The notes: generated from the sequence alone by a model not told the origin. Shown: positions 1-9,819, counted from the stretch's first letter. The stretch: DNA of 64,000 bases from CAZLRH01 sp964562015 (GCA_964562015.1 CAZLRH010000001.1:124001-188000), one strand, 5' to 3'. Made by a program: numbers and translations.

Positions 1-1715
1 CCGGCACCTCCGAATACCTCGGCAACGTCGCGGGCAACGGCACGCTGTTTGTGGCCGTGGGTGACAGCGGCACCATCCTGACATCGCCCGATGGCGTCAC
101 TTGGTCCGCCCAAATGTCTGATAATTCCAACGACTTCAGCTCGGTCATCTGGACCGGCACCCAGTTCGTGGCCTCGGACTACGAAGACAATTACTATACT
201 TCGCCCGATGGCGTCACTTGGACCACCCACGAGGGCGACGATGGCGACAACGAAATCGATGTCCTGGCCTCCAACGGGAATCAGATTGTCGCCGTGGGCG
301 AAGCCTACAACGGCGCGGCCGTCGAAACTTCGCCGGACGGGATTGACTGGACCGAGCGGTCCCATGACATCACGGACGACACGGACCTCGAAGGGGTGAC
401 CACGTTCGGCAAGAGTTTCGTCGCCGTGGACAATGACGGTGCTGCCTACACCTCGCCGGATGGCGCCACCTGGACCCAGTACTTTACGGACGCGGACACC
501 CTCGATGCCGTCGCTGGTAATGATAATCTGCTGGTCGCCGTGGGCGGGTTTGGCTTTGTGGCGACTTCCGCCAATGGCACCGTGTGGGACACGCAAAACT
601 CCACCGTGGTTAAGGCAACCTTATACGCCGTGACTTGGTCCGGCTCGCTCTTTGTCGCCGCAGGCACGAATAGCGTCGTGGTCACCTCGCCCGATGGCGT
701 GGTCTGGACCAGCCGGAATTCCACGATTAGTGATCATCTTTTCGGTCTCACCTCGAACGGCTCGCTTGTCGTCGCGGTGGGTGCAAATGGCGCGATTGTC
801 ACCTCCCCCGATGGTGCGACCTGGACCGCGCAAAACTCGACGGTCGAGGCTACCCTCCGGGCCGTGGCTTGGAATGGCTCCGTGTTTGTGGCCGTGGGGA
901 ATGCCCTCGTGACTTCGCCCGACGGCGTCACCTGGACCGGGCACGACCAGCCATCCGAATCCATCTATAGCATCATGTCGGACGGCTCGCAGTTTGTCGC
1001 CGGGGACAACGACGGCAATATTTACACGTCGCCCGATGGTGTCAACTGGACCACCCAGCCGACGCACACGGACGAAACCCTCTACGGCGTGGCCTTCAAT
1101 GGCTCCACCTTCGTCGCGGTCGGCCAAGACGGCCTCATCCTGACCTCCGGCAGTGCTGCGGTCGCCAAGCCGGCGATCAAGACGCAGCCCGTCAGCCAAA
1201 CCGGGGAAGTCGGCGGGAAAATCACCTTCTCCGTCACCGCCACCGGCCCCGGCCCGCTTACCTACCAGTGGCTAAAGAACGGCAAGAACATCGCCGGCGC
1301 GACGTCCTCCAGCCTGACGCTCTCGAACCTCAAGACGACGAATGCGGGCTCCTACACCGTCATCGTGACCAATGCCGGGGGCAGCGTCACGAGCAACTCG
1401 GCCACCCTCAAGGTGGTATCCAAAGTGGTGCCGCTGTATATCCTCGTCCAGCCGAAGCCCATCGCGGATAAAGTGGGCGCGAAGGTCACGCTCTCCGTCA
1501 CGGTCAACGCCCCGGCCACCAAGCCCATCACGTACCAGTGGTTCATGGGCAACGTGCCGGTCAAGAATGAAGCAGGCCACATCAACGGCGCGAAGACCGA
1601 CACGCTCATCTTCAAGAGCCTGCAGAAGTCCGACGCCGGCACCTACAGCGTGACCATCACCAACCCGGCCGGCTCCATCAAGAGCACGACGGTGCGTGTG
1701 ACGGTGCGGCAGTAG
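1..1715 (+). CDS. Secreted propeller-repeat protein with two C-terminal Ig-like domains (5' end missing)
   Basis: The frame is open from the first complete codon at base 3. The GTG at 51 lies inside a repeat (it is the V of FVAVG), so it is not a real start and the gene continues upstream of the window. The visible part has about ten units of roughly 40 residues with the pattern W..QNST....L..VA.NG.LFVAVG..G.I.TSPDGVTW. These look like beta-propeller blades. Two Ig-like domains follow, from about base 1165 and about base 1425 to the stop. The Ig domains keep the core Trp (YQW) and the GxYxV strand but lack the usual Cys pair. The three intact paralogues downstream have 14 units, so about four units and a signal peptide are probably missing, around 0.6 kb. 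The role is unknown; a surface or extracellular binding protein is an inference. The last 130 coding bases and the 3' region match the next gene exactly. Confidence 0.9.
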   Translation, partial: GTSEYLGNVAGNGTLFVAVGDSGTILTSPDGVTWSAQMSDNSNDFSSVIWTGTQFVASDYEDNYYTSPDGVTWTTHEGDDGDNEIDVLASNGNQIVAVGEAYNGAAVETSPDGIDWTERSHDITDDTDLEGVTTFGKSFVAVDNDGAAYTSPDGATWTQYFTDADTLDAVAGNDNLLVAVGGFGFVATSANGTVWDTQNSTVVKATLYAVTWSGSLFVAAGTNSVVVTSPDGVVWTSRNSTISDHLFGLTSNGSLVVAVGANGAIVTSPDGATWTAQNSTVEATLRAVAWNGSVFVAVGNALVTSPDGVTWTGHDQPSESIYSIMSDGSQFVAGDNDGNIYTSPDGVNWTTQPTHTDETLYGVAFNGSTFVAVGQDGLILTSGSAAVAKPAIKTQPVSQTGEVGGKITFSVTATGPGPLTYQWLKNGKNIAGATSSSLTLSNLKTTNAGSYTVIVTNAGGSVTSNSATLKVVSKVVPLYILVQPKPIADKVGAKVTLSVTVNAPATKPITYQWFMGNVPVKNEAGHINGAKTDTLIFKSLQKSDAGTYSVTITNPAGSIKSTTVRVTVRQ

Positions 1716-1751
1716 TTTAGTCCTCGCTCGGCTTTAATCGCCCTGCGTTGC

Positions 1752-1792
1752 AAAAGGCCGGGATGCCTCCCTGAGGTGTCCCGGCCTTTTTT
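1752..1792 (+). terminator. Rho-independent terminator, family copy 1
   Basis: A GC-rich hairpin (GGCCGGGAT / GTCCCGGCC with inner GCCTC / GAGGT and a CCT loop) is followed by a T run, 36 bases after the stop. The same element follows all four tandem paralogues. Copies 1 and 2 are identical. Confidence 0.85.
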
Positions 1793-1945
1793 GTCTTGCG
1801 ACGCCTAACCATCCGCTAAGCTGATAATTATCGGTAAAAATCCATCCGATGGCCTATGAACCATTAGTGATTGACGTCAATTCACCCAACGGGCACTTTC
1901 ATTCGCGACTGACCCGGGGTATTTAATTTAAAAACGAAGTCATTT

Positions 1946-4327
1946 ATGTCCTCAAAAACTCGCTTTCTCGCTACTACACTTTTCACGAGCGCCTCGGCGC
2001 TTTTGGTTTCGCTCCTGGCGGCCCTGCCGTCTCCCGCCCACGCCGCCGGCGATGCCACTAATTGGACGTTTCGCAATCCCTTGCCAACCCTCAATTACCT
2101 TTACGGCGCCACCTTCGCCCAGGGTCAATTCGTCGCCGTCGGCGACCAGCTCACCATTCTGACTTCGGCCAACGGCACGGCTTGGAACCAGTCCCTGTTC
2201 TCCTATTCCGACGGTTATACCGATATCAGTCTCAACGCCGTCGCCGGCAACAGCAGCCTCTTCGTGGCCGTGGGCTACACCTCCGACGAAAGCGACTTCG
2301 GCACCATCCTGACCTCGCCCAACGGCAAGACCTGGACGTCGCAGAATTCCACCGTCCAGGAAAACCTGTACGGCGTGGCCACCAACGGCACGCTGTTCGT
2401 CGCCGTGGGTGATGAAGGTTCCATCGTGACTTCGCCCAATGGTGTCACCTGGACCGCGCAAAATTCCACCGCGAGCGTGGTCCTGAACGGCGTGGCCTGG
2501 AATGGCACACTGTTCGCCGCCGTGGGTGACTGGGACGAAGAATTCGCAACGATTGTGACCTCGCCCGACGGCGTCACCTGGACCGCGCAAAATTCCACCG
2601 TTGCAGAAGATGCACTGGATGCCGTGGCCGCCAACAGCACCCTGTTCGTCGCCGTGGGTGATGAAGGTTCCATCGCGACTTCGCCCAATGGTGTCACCTG
2701 GACCCGGCAAAGCTCCGACAATACCCACGCTTTCTCTGCGGTCATCTGGACGGGCACCCAATTTGTGGCCTCGGATCAAAACGACAATTACTACACTTCG
2801 CCCGACGGCGTCACCTGGACCACTCAAGCAGGCGACGACGAAAGTGATGAGATTTACGCCCTCGCCAGCAACTCCACCCAAATCGTGGGCGTGGGCTACA
2901 ATTATAGCGAAAATAATCGCGGCACCGTGGAAACCTCGCCTGACGGCATTGACTGGACTGAATATTCCTCCGACATCACGGACGATACGAGCATCAATGC
3001 GGTCGCGGCCAACGGCAAGACTTTCGTCGCGGTGGACGATAATGGCTATGCCTATGTTTCCCCCGATGGTGCGACGTGGACCCAATACTCAACCCCGACG
3101 GATTTCCTCGCGGCCATCACCGGCAATGGCACCTTGTTTGTCGCCGTGGGCGAATCCGGCGTCGTGGAGACCTCCGCCAACGGAACCGTGTGGTCCGAGA
3201 GCAATTCCACCCTTAACGACAGAGAACTGACCGGCGTCGCCTGGAATGGCTCGCTCTTCACGGCCGTCGGTCAGGACGGCTCGATTATCACCTCGCCCAA
3301 TGGCACGATCTGGACCAGCCAGAACAGCACCACCACCGATGATCTCAATGCCATTACCTCCAACGGCACCCTGTGGGTCGCCCTGCGTGACGGGGGGATT
3401 TTGACCTCCCCCGACGGCATCACTTGGACCTCCCAGAACTCCACCGTCGAGGACGATTTCTTTGGCGTGGCTTGGAATGGCTCCGTCTTCGTGGTCGGAG
3501 GAGACGAATCTATCATCACCTCGCCGGACGGCGTGACCTGGACCCAGCAGGATGATCCCGCCGATGAAATTGACGCCATTACGTCGGATGGCTCCCAGTT
3601 TGTTCTCGTGGACGATGATGGCCAAATCTTCTCCTCACCCGATGGCGCTACTTGGACCAAGCAAGCCTCGCATATGAATACCAGGCCCAACCTCTACGGC
3701 GTGGCCTATAATGGCGCCACCTTCGTCGCCGTTGGCCGGTACGGCGTCATCCTCTCCTCAGCCAGCACGGTCGTAGCCCCGCCCACCATCAAGACCCAGC
3801 CCGCCAGCCAAACTGGTGAAGTCGGCAAAAAGATCACCTTCTCCGTCACCGCCACCGGCCCCGGCCCGCTCACTTATCAGTGGTTCAAGGGCGCCAAGGC
3901 CATCGCTGGCGCGACTTCGTCCAGCCTGACGCTCTCGAACCTCAAGACGACCAACGCCGGCTCCTACAGCGTAACGGTCACTGGCCCCGGTGGCAGTGTC
4001 GCGAGTAATTCCGCCACCCTCAAGGTGGTGTCGAAGATCGTCGCGCTCTACATCCTCGTCCAGCCCAAGCCCATCGCGGATAAAGTGGGCGCGAAAGTCA
4101 CCCTCTCGGTCGTCGTGAATGCCCCGGCCACCAAGCCCATCACCTACCAGTGGTTCATGGGCAACGTGCCCGTCAAGAACTCCGCCGGTCACATCAATGG
4201 CGCGAAGACCGACACGCTCATCTTCAAGAGCCTGCAGAAGTCCGACGCCGGCACCTACAGCGTGACCATCACCAACCCGGCCGGCTCCATCAAGAGCACG
4301 ACGGTGCGTGTGACGGTGCGGCAGTAG
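1946..4327 (+). CDS. Secreted 14-unit propeller-repeat protein with two C-terminal Ig-like domains
   Basis: This gene encodes 793 residues. The ATG start opens directly into a classic signal peptide (Lys/Arg n-region, hydrophobic core, cleavage after AHA near residue 33). Residues 40-605 hold 14 units. The first begins NWTFRNPLP, and 13 more follow each xSPxGxxW motif. The first unit starts mid-blade and the last ends mid-blade, which suggests circular (Velcro) closure. Two Ig-like domains lie at about 609-700 and 701-793; both lack the disulfide Cys pair. There is no PEP-CTERM or LPxTG tail, so the means of attachment is unknown. The gene is monocistronic, with 150 bases before it and its own terminator after it. 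No Shine-Dalgarno motif precedes the ATG. The function is unknown; the fold assignment comes from the repeat pattern, not from a search. Confidence 0.93.
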   Translation: MSSKTRFLATTLFTSASALLVSLLAALPSPAHAAGDATNWTFRNPLPTLNYLYGATFAQGQFVAVGDQLTILTSANGTAWNQSLFSYSDGYTDISLNAVAGNSSLFVAVGYTSDESDFGTILTSPNGKTWTSQNSTVQENLYGVATNGTLFVAVGDEGSIVTSPNGVTWTAQNSTASVVLNGVAWNGTLFAAVGDWDEEFATIVTSPDGVTWTAQNSTVAEDALDAVAANSTLFVAVGDEGSIATSPNGVTWTRQSSDNTHAFSAVIWTGTQFVASDQNDNYYTSPDGVTWTTQAGDDESDEIYALASNSTQIVGVGYNYSENNRGTVETSPDGIDWTEYSSDITDDTSINAVAANGKTFVAVDDNGYAYVSPDGATWTQYSTPTDFLAAITGNGTLFVAVGESGVVETSANGTVWSESNSTLNDRELTGVAWNGSLFTAVGQDGSIITSPNGTIWTSQNSTTTDDLNAITSNGTLWVALRDGGILTSPDGITWTSQNSTVEDDFFGVAWNGSVFVVGGDESIITSPDGVTWTQQDDPADEIDAITSDGSQFVLVDDDGQIFSSPDGATWTKQASHMNTRPNLYGVAYNGATFVAVGRYGVILSSASTVVAPPTIKTQPASQTGEVGKKITFSVTATGPGPLTYQWFKGAKAIAGATSSSLTLSNLKTTNAGSYSVTVTGPGGSVASNSATLKVVSKIVALYILVQPKPIADKVGAKVTLSVVVNAPATKPITYQWFMGNVPVKNSAGHINGAKTDTLIFKSLQKSDAGTYSVTITNPAGSIKSTTVRVTVRQ

Positions 4328-4363
4328 TTTAGTCCTCGCTCGGCTTTAATCGCCCTGCGTTGC

Positions 4364-4405
4364 AAAAGGCCGGGATGCCTCCCTGAGGTGTCCCGGCCTT
4401 TTTTT
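4364..4405 (+). terminator. Rho-independent terminator, family copy 2
   Basis: Same hairpin as copy 1, with a seven-T tail, 36 bases after the stop. The 206-base block running from the end of the CDS through this hairpin is identical to that of the preceding gene. Confidence 0.85.
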
Positions 4406-4639
4406 GCTCAAATGCGGCGCTTTTGGGTGCAGGCACCGAATTTATATTTCGAGCGTGCAACCGCCGACACTCCACACCCCGCTTCTCCTCGCGTGAACGC
4501 ACCCTTTTCCCCAAAAATTTATGCGGCGTAATTGTGCCTCAAAATCTGACATGGGGAAATAAACATCGCTAAAGTTTGATAATCGCGATAGAGATGGATA
4601 TCGCCGTATAGGGACATCGACCTAAACGAACGCCCATTG

Positions 4640-7033
4640 ATGTTCCTAAAAAAACGCTTCCTCGTCTCCCTCTTATCCACTAACGCTACTGCGCTCTTTA
4701 TTGCTGCCCTCTCCGCGTTCCCCGCCCCGGCTCACGCCGCCGGCGATGCCGGTAACTGGACCTTTCGCAATCCGTTGCCGACGATCAACGGCCTCAACGG
4801 CGTCACTTTCGCCCAAGGGCAATTTATCGCGGTGGGCGACCATCTCACCATCTTGACGTCTGCCAATGGCACGGCTTGGAACCCGTCCTTGTTTTCCTAT
4901 CCGGACGGTTTGACCGATGCCAACCTCGAAGCGGTCGCCGGCAATAGCACCCTGCTCGTGGCCGTCGGTGACACCAACGATAGCAACTATGGCACCATTC
5001 TGACGTCGCCCGACGGCAAGATCTGGACCGCGCAAAATTCCACCGTCCAGGAGGATCTTTACAGCGTGGCCACCAACGGCGCGCTGTTCGTCGCCGTCGG
5101 TCAAACCGACGATTTCGGCACCATCGTGACCTCCACCAACGGCGTCACCTGGACCGCGCAGAATTCGACGGTGGAGCAGTATCTTTACGCCGTGGCCACC
5201 AATGGCGCGGCGTTTGTCGCCGTCGGCTCCGGTGACGCCTTCGCGACGATTGTGACTTCGCTCAACGGCTCCATCTGGCTCGCGCAGAATTCCACCTTGG
5301 CGAACCGGGAACTGTACGCGGTGGCCGCCAACAGCACCCTGTTCGTCGCCGTGGGCGAATCCGGCTCCATTGTGACTTCGCCCACTGGCGTCATCTGGAC
5401 CGTCCGCACGTCCACCAACACCCAGGACTTCTCCTCGGTGGTCTGGACCGGCACCCAGTTTGTGGCCTCGTCCAACGCTGCCCAGTATTATACTTCGCCC
5501 GATGGCGTCACCTGGACCGCCCATGACAGCGCCGACGAAAATGATAATATTTATGCCCTCGCCTCCAACTCCACCCTGAACGTGGCCGTGGGCTACAATA
5601 GCAACGCGAACGTTCGCGCCGCCGTTGAAACCTCGCCCGACGGCGTGGCGTGGACCGCCTATGCCTCCGACCTCACCGACGATACGACCATCAATGGCAT
5701 CGGCGTCAGCGGCAAAACTTTCGTCGCCGTGGACAGTGATGGCCTTGCCTATGCCTCCCCCGATGGCACGACCTGGACCCAATACCCCACCCCGACGGAC
5801 TCCCTCGCAGCCGTCGCCGGCAATGGCACCGTGTTCGTCGCTGTGGGCGAAACGGGCGTCGTGGAAACTTCCGCCAATGGCACGGTCTGGACCGAATACG
5901 ATTCCGACACGAATTACTTTTTATACGGCGTGGCCTGGAATGGCACACTGTTTGCCGCCGTGGGCGAACAAGGCGCGATCGTCACCTCGCCCGATAGCAC
6001 GACCTGGACCAGCCAGTCAAGCCCCACGTCCTCCGACCTCGCAGCCATTACGTCCAACGGCACTCTCTGGGTCGCCGTGGGTGACGATGATGAATTCGCG
6101 ACGATCCTCACCTCGCCGGACGGCATTAATTGGGCCACCCAAAATTCCACCGTCGAAGACAACTTCACGGCCGCGGCTTGGAATGGCTCCGTCTTTGCCG
6201 TCGCCGGACAATACGAGATCGTCACTTCGCCGGACGGCGTAACCTGGACCGCGCAGGAAAATCCCACCAGCGGCATCCAGGGCATTGCCTCGGATGGCGC
6301 CCAGTTTGTTCTCGTGAACGATGCGGGCCAAATCTTCTCCTCCCCCGACGGCGGCGTCACCTGGAACCAGCAGCCCACGCACCTGAGCACCCGCTCCAAA
6401 CTTTACAGCGTGGCGTGGAATGGCGTCAACTTTGTCGCCGTCGGCCGCTACGGCATCGTCCTCTCCACGGGCAGCGCGGTCGTGGTCAAACCGAGCATCA
6501 CCACCCAGCCCGTCAATCAAGTCGGCGGAGCCGGCAAAAAAGCCACCTTCTCCGTCATCGCGAGCGGCCCCGGCCCCATCACCTACCAATGGCAAAAGAA
6601 CGGCCAGGACATCTCCGGCGCCACCTCCTCCAGCCTGACGCTCTCAAACCTCAAGACGACTAACACCGGCTCCTATACCGTGATTGTCACCAATGCCGGG
6701 GGCAGCGTGACCAGCAAAGCCGCGAACCTGAAGATCGTCCAGAAGCTCGTCGCCTTGTACATTCTCGTCCCGCCGAAGCCCATCGCTGATAGCGTGGGCG
6801 CGAAGGTCACGCTCTCGGTCGTCGTCAACGCCCCGGCCACCAAGCCCATCACCTACCAATGGTTCAAGGCTGGCGTCGCGGTGAAAAACTCCGCCGGCCA
6901 GATCAATGGCGCGAAGACCGACACGCTCATCTTCAAGAACCTGAGCAAGTCCGACTCCGGCACGTACAGCGTGACCATCACCAACCCCGCCGGCTCGATC
7001 AAGAGCACGACGGTGCGTGTGACGGTGCGGTAA
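4640..7033 (+). CDS. Secreted 14-unit propeller-repeat protein with two C-terminal Ig-like domains
   Basis: This is a paralogue of the genes on either side, 797 residues from the ATG at 4640. An in-frame TTG lies directly before it at 4637. The ATG is preferred because MFLKKRFLV lines up with the paralogues' signal-peptide starts. The signal peptide probably ends at AHA near residue 32. There are 14 repeat units up to about residue 610, then Ig-like domains at about 616-702 and 703-797. The last Ig domain carries the motif NSAGQINGAKTDTLIF, shared with the next gene and with the aspartic-protease-like protein at 61.6-63.2 kb. Some blades vary from consensus, for example SPTGVIW and SPDSTTW. 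The 232 bases upstream hold no gene. No function can be assigned beyond an exported repeat protein. Confidence 0.92.
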   Translation: MFLKKRFLVSLLSTNATALFIAALSAFPAPAHAAGDAGNWTFRNPLPTINGLNGVTFAQGQFIAVGDHLTILTSANGTAWNPSLFSYPDGLTDANLEAVAGNSTLLVAVGDTNDSNYGTILTSPDGKIWTAQNSTVQEDLYSVATNGALFVAVGQTDDFGTIVTSTNGVTWTAQNSTVEQYLYAVATNGAAFVAVGSGDAFATIVTSLNGSIWLAQNSTLANRELYAVAANSTLFVAVGESGSIVTSPTGVIWTVRTSTNTQDFSSVVWTGTQFVASSNAAQYYTSPDGVTWTAHDSADENDNIYALASNSTLNVAVGYNSNANVRAAVETSPDGVAWTAYASDLTDDTTINGIGVSGKTFVAVDSDGLAYASPDGTTWTQYPTPTDSLAAVAGNGTVFVAVGETGVVETSANGTVWTEYDSDTNYFLYGVAWNGTLFAAVGEQGAIVTSPDSTTWTSQSSPTSSDLAAITSNGTLWVAVGDDDEFATILTSPDGINWATQNSTVEDNFTAAAWNGSVFAVAGQYEIVTSPDGVTWTAQENPTSGIQGIASDGAQFVLVNDAGQIFSSPDGGVTWNQQPTHLSTRSKLYSVAWNGVNFVAVGRYGIVLSTGSAVVVKPSITTQPVNQVGGAGKKATFSVIASGPGPITYQWQKNGQDISGATSSSLTLSNLKTTNTGSYTVIVTNAGGSVTSKAANLKIVQKLVALYILVPPKPIADSVGAKVTLSVVVNAPATKPITYQWFKAGVAVKNSAGQINGAKTDTLIFKNLSKSDSGTYSVTITNPAGSIKSTTVRVTVR

Positions 7034-7076
7034 GCGTGTGGGTTTCGACGCCCGGCTTCAATAGCCCCGCGTTTGC

Positions 7077-7119
7077 AAAAAAGCCGGGATGCCTCCCTGA
7101 GGTATCCCGGCCTTTTTTT
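7077..7119. terminator. Rho-independent terminator, family copy 3
   Basis: The hairpin is GCCGGGATGCCTC / GAGGTATCCCGGC with a CCT loop, flanked by an A run on the left and a T run on the right, so it could stop transcription in both directions. Compared with copies 1 and 2, a T·G wobble has become a T-A pair, so the stem is preserved. Confidence 0.82.
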
Positions 7120-7277
7120 GCGGCGTATTTCCCGGCGCCGCGCAACGGCCACATCACACCCTCCGAGGCGCCCTATCCTTCATTCAGTTAGTTTATTAAC
7201 CGTTGACGAAACTTATCAAGCCGCGCATTTTTTACTTCCTTCGCTTGGGGGATGGTCCCTTAAACGACGCCCTCCTC

Positions 7278-9653
7278 ATGTCCCTCAAGTCCCTCTCCTT
7301 CGCCACTGTCTTTTTCTCCAGCGCCACCGCGCTGTTGGTCGCGCTCCTTGCCACGCTGCCCGCCCCCGCCCACGCCCGCGCCGCCAACAGCGGCGGCAAT
7401 TGGACGTTTCGCAATCCCCTGCCGACCGGCAATGAACTCTCCAGCGTCACCTTCGCCCAGGGGAAATTCGTCGCCGTTGGCGCCCAAGTCTCGATCCTGA
7501 CCTCGACCGACGGCGCGGCCTGGACCACCTCCAATTTCACCTTCGCGGATGGCACCACGGACGCCGGCCTTGACTTCGTGGCCGGCAATAGCTCCTTGTT
7601 CGTGGCCGTGGGTGGTACCAACAGTCGTCCCATCACTGGCACGATTCTAACTTCGCCCAACGGCACCACCTGGACCGCGCAAAATTCCAACGTGAATACG
7701 GCTCTCTATGGCGTGGCGGGCAATGGCACCCTCTTCGCGGCCGTGGGCCCGGAAGGCACCATCATCACTTCGCCCGACGGCGTCACTTGGACGGCGCAAG
7801 ACTCCCCCGTGAGTGACGACTTAGACTGCGTCGCCAGCAACAGCACGCTGTTTGTGGCGGTGGGTCCGCAGGAAGACTTTGGGACCATCATCACCTCGCC
7901 CGATGGCGTCAACTGGACTTCGCAAAATTCCACGGTGTCGCAGGATTTGTATGCCGTGACGGGCAACGGCACGCTATTCGTGGCCGTGGGTGTTCACGGC
8001 ACGATTGTGACCTCGCCCAATGGCACCACCTGGACCAGGCAAGGTTCGGGCACGATGCGGGACTTGGGGGCCGTCACTTGGACTGGCACGCAATTTGTGG
8101 CCACCGACATTACCAATTCTTACTACACTTCGCCCACGGGCGTCACCTGGACCTCCCATGAGGGCGCCAGCGAAATTGATCATATTTTCGGCCTCGCTGG
8201 GAATTCCACCCTCATCGTCGGCGTGGGCGCGATGTCTTTTAGCAGCGGCGCCATCGAGACTTCGCCCAACGGCGTGGCTTGGACCGCGCAGTCCAGCGAT
8301 GTTACGGATGACACGGACCTTAATGGCGTCGCCGCCCAAGGCTCGACTTTCGTCGCCGTGGACGATGATGGCTATGCCTATGTTTCACCCGATGGTGTGA
8401 CCTGGACCCAATACTCAACCCCGACAGACTACCTCCAAGCAGTCACCGGCAATGGCACCCTGTTTGTCGCCGTGGGCGAGTCCGACGTCGTGGAAACTTC
8501 CGCCAATGGCACGGTCTGGACTGAAAACGATTCCAGCACTGACTCCAATTTGTCCGGCGTGGCTTGGAATGGCTCGCTTTTTGCCGCCGTCGGTGACAGT
8601 GGCACGATTGTCACCTCGCCCAATGGCACGACCTGGACCAGCCAGAACAGCACCGTCTCCGAAGACCTTTACAGCATTGCCTCGAACGGCACCCTCTGGG
8701 TCGCCGTGGGCCAGCAGAACGACTTTGGGACGATTGTGACTTCCCCCGACGGCGTCACCTGGACCTCCCAAAATTCCACCGTCGAAGATGACCTTCTGGC
8801 CGTGGCTTGGAATGGCACCCTCTGGGTCGCCACCGGCGATGCGCTCGTGACTTCGCCCGACGGCGTGACCTGGACGGAACAGGATTATCCCGCCGAAGGC
8901 ACGCTCGACGGCTTGCTCTTTGATGGCACCCAGTTTGTCGCCGTCTCCGACGAAGGCGAAATCCTCACCTCGCCCGATGGAGTCAATTGGACCTTTGAAT
9001 CCTCGCACACGGACCACAACCTCTACGGCGTGGCCTTTAATGGTTCCACCTTCGTCGTCGTCGGTGAAGAGGGCGTGATTCTCTCGGCGACCGGTGGCGC
9101 AGTGGCTCCGCCGACCATCAAGACCCAGCCCATCAGCCAAACCGGCGAAGTCGGCGGGAAAGTCACTTTCTCCGTCACCGCCACCGGCCCCGGCCCGCTC
9201 ACCTACCAGTGGTTCAAGGGCACCAAGGCCGTCTCCGGTGCCACGTCCTCTACGCTGGCGCTTTCGAACCTCAAGACGACGAACGCGGGCTCATACAGCG
9301 TCACCGTCACCGGCCCCGGCGGCAGCGTGACCAGCAAAGCCGCGACCCTCAAGGTGGTATCCAAAGTGGTGCCGCTCTACATCCTCGTCCAGCCGAAGCC
9401 CATCGCTGATAGCGTGGGCGCGAAGGTCACCCTCTCGGTCGTCGTCAACGCCCCGGCCACCAAGCCCATCACCTACCAATGGTTCAAGGCTGGTGTCGCG
9501 GTGAAAAACTCCGCCGGCCAGATCAATGGCGCGAAGACCGACACGCTGATCTTCAAGAACCTGAGCAAATCCGACTCGGGTACCTACAGCGTGACCATCA
9601 CCAACCCCGCCGGCTCGATCAAGAGCACGACGGTACGCGTGACGGTGCGGTAA
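7278..9653 (+). CDS. Secreted 14-unit propeller-repeat protein with two C-terminal Ig-like domains
   Basis: This is the fourth tandem paralogue, 791 residues from the ATG at 7278. The frame is open back to a TTG at 7203, but only the ATG places the signal peptide (MSLKSLSF..., cleavage near AHA, residue 33) as in the paralogues. There are 14 blade-like units, then Ig-like domains at about 610-700 and 701-791 without paired Cys. Its last Ig domain and 3' region are closest to the preceding gene (NSAGQINGAKTD, stop TAA), while genes 1 and 2 share a different ending (stop TAG). This suggests two pairs or ongoing gene conversion. Strong conservation of TSANGTVW within one central blade across all copies suggests vertical duplication of whole genes. 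The function is unknown. Confidence 0.92.
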   Translation: MSLKSLSFATVFFSSATALLVALLATLPAPAHARAANSGGNWTFRNPLPTGNELSSVTFAQGKFVAVGAQVSILTSTDGAAWTTSNFTFADGTTDAGLDFVAGNSSLFVAVGGTNSRPITGTILTSPNGTTWTAQNSNVNTALYGVAGNGTLFAAVGPEGTIITSPDGVTWTAQDSPVSDDLDCVASNSTLFVAVGPQEDFGTIITSPDGVNWTSQNSTVSQDLYAVTGNGTLFVAVGVHGTIVTSPNGTTWTRQGSGTMRDLGAVTWTGTQFVATDITNSYYTSPTGVTWTSHEGASEIDHIFGLAGNSTLIVGVGAMSFSSGAIETSPNGVAWTAQSSDVTDDTDLNGVAAQGSTFVAVDDDGYAYVSPDGVTWTQYSTPTDYLQAVTGNGTLFVAVGESDVVETSANGTVWTENDSSTDSNLSGVAWNGSLFAAVGDSGTIVTSPNGTTWTSQNSTVSEDLYSIASNGTLWVAVGQQNDFGTIVTSPDGVTWTSQNSTVEDDLLAVAWNGTLWVATGDALVTSPDGVTWTEQDYPAEGTLDGLLFDGTQFVAVSDEGEILTSPDGVNWTFESSHTDHNLYGVAFNGSTFVVVGEEGVILSATGGAVAPPTIKTQPISQTGEVGGKVTFSVTATGPGPLTYQWFKGTKAVSGATSSTLALSNLKTTNAGSYSVTVTGPGGSVTSKAATLKVVSKVVPLYILVQPKPIADSVGAKVTLSVVVNAPATKPITYQWFKAGVAVKNSAGQINGAKTDTLIFKNLSKSDSGTYSVTITNPAGSIKSTTVRVTVR

Positions 9654-9696
9654 GCGTGCGGGTTTCGACGCCCGGCTTTAATAGCCCAGCGTTTGC

Positions 9697-9739
9697 AAAA
9701 AAGCCGGGATGCCTCCCTGAGGTATCCCGGCCTTTTTTT
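9697..9739. terminator. Bidirectional terminator between convergent genes, family copy 4
   Basis: Same hairpin as copy 3, with A6 before and T7 after the stem. It lies between the + strand propeller/Ig gene and the minus-strand AAA+ operon, which ends at 9820, so it can serve both. The 80 bases to its right hold no gene, only short TTCTGNATTCTG-type repeats. Confidence 0.8.
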
Positions 9740-9819
9740 GCCTTTGAAACGGGAAAAGACCGCCATAGCGAAAGCGTGTCTTGCCGTTCTGCATTCTGAA
9801 TTCTGCCTTCTTACTTGCC

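Noticed and set aside
621..1199. Antisense frames within the tandem propeller genes (also 1952-3085, 4673-5782, 8415-9140)
   Set aside because: They recur at the same place in each paralogue because the repeat DNA is similar. They are opposite clear coding repeats and have no own features.
1871..1899. TTGACG as -35 of a promoter for the second propeller gene
   Set aside because: No acceptable -10 at 16-18 bases; the upstream regions of the paralogues do not share it.
7203..7277. TTG start extending the fourth propeller gene
   Set aside because: It would bury the signal peptide 25 residues inside the protein; the paralogues start at the position of the ATG at 7278.
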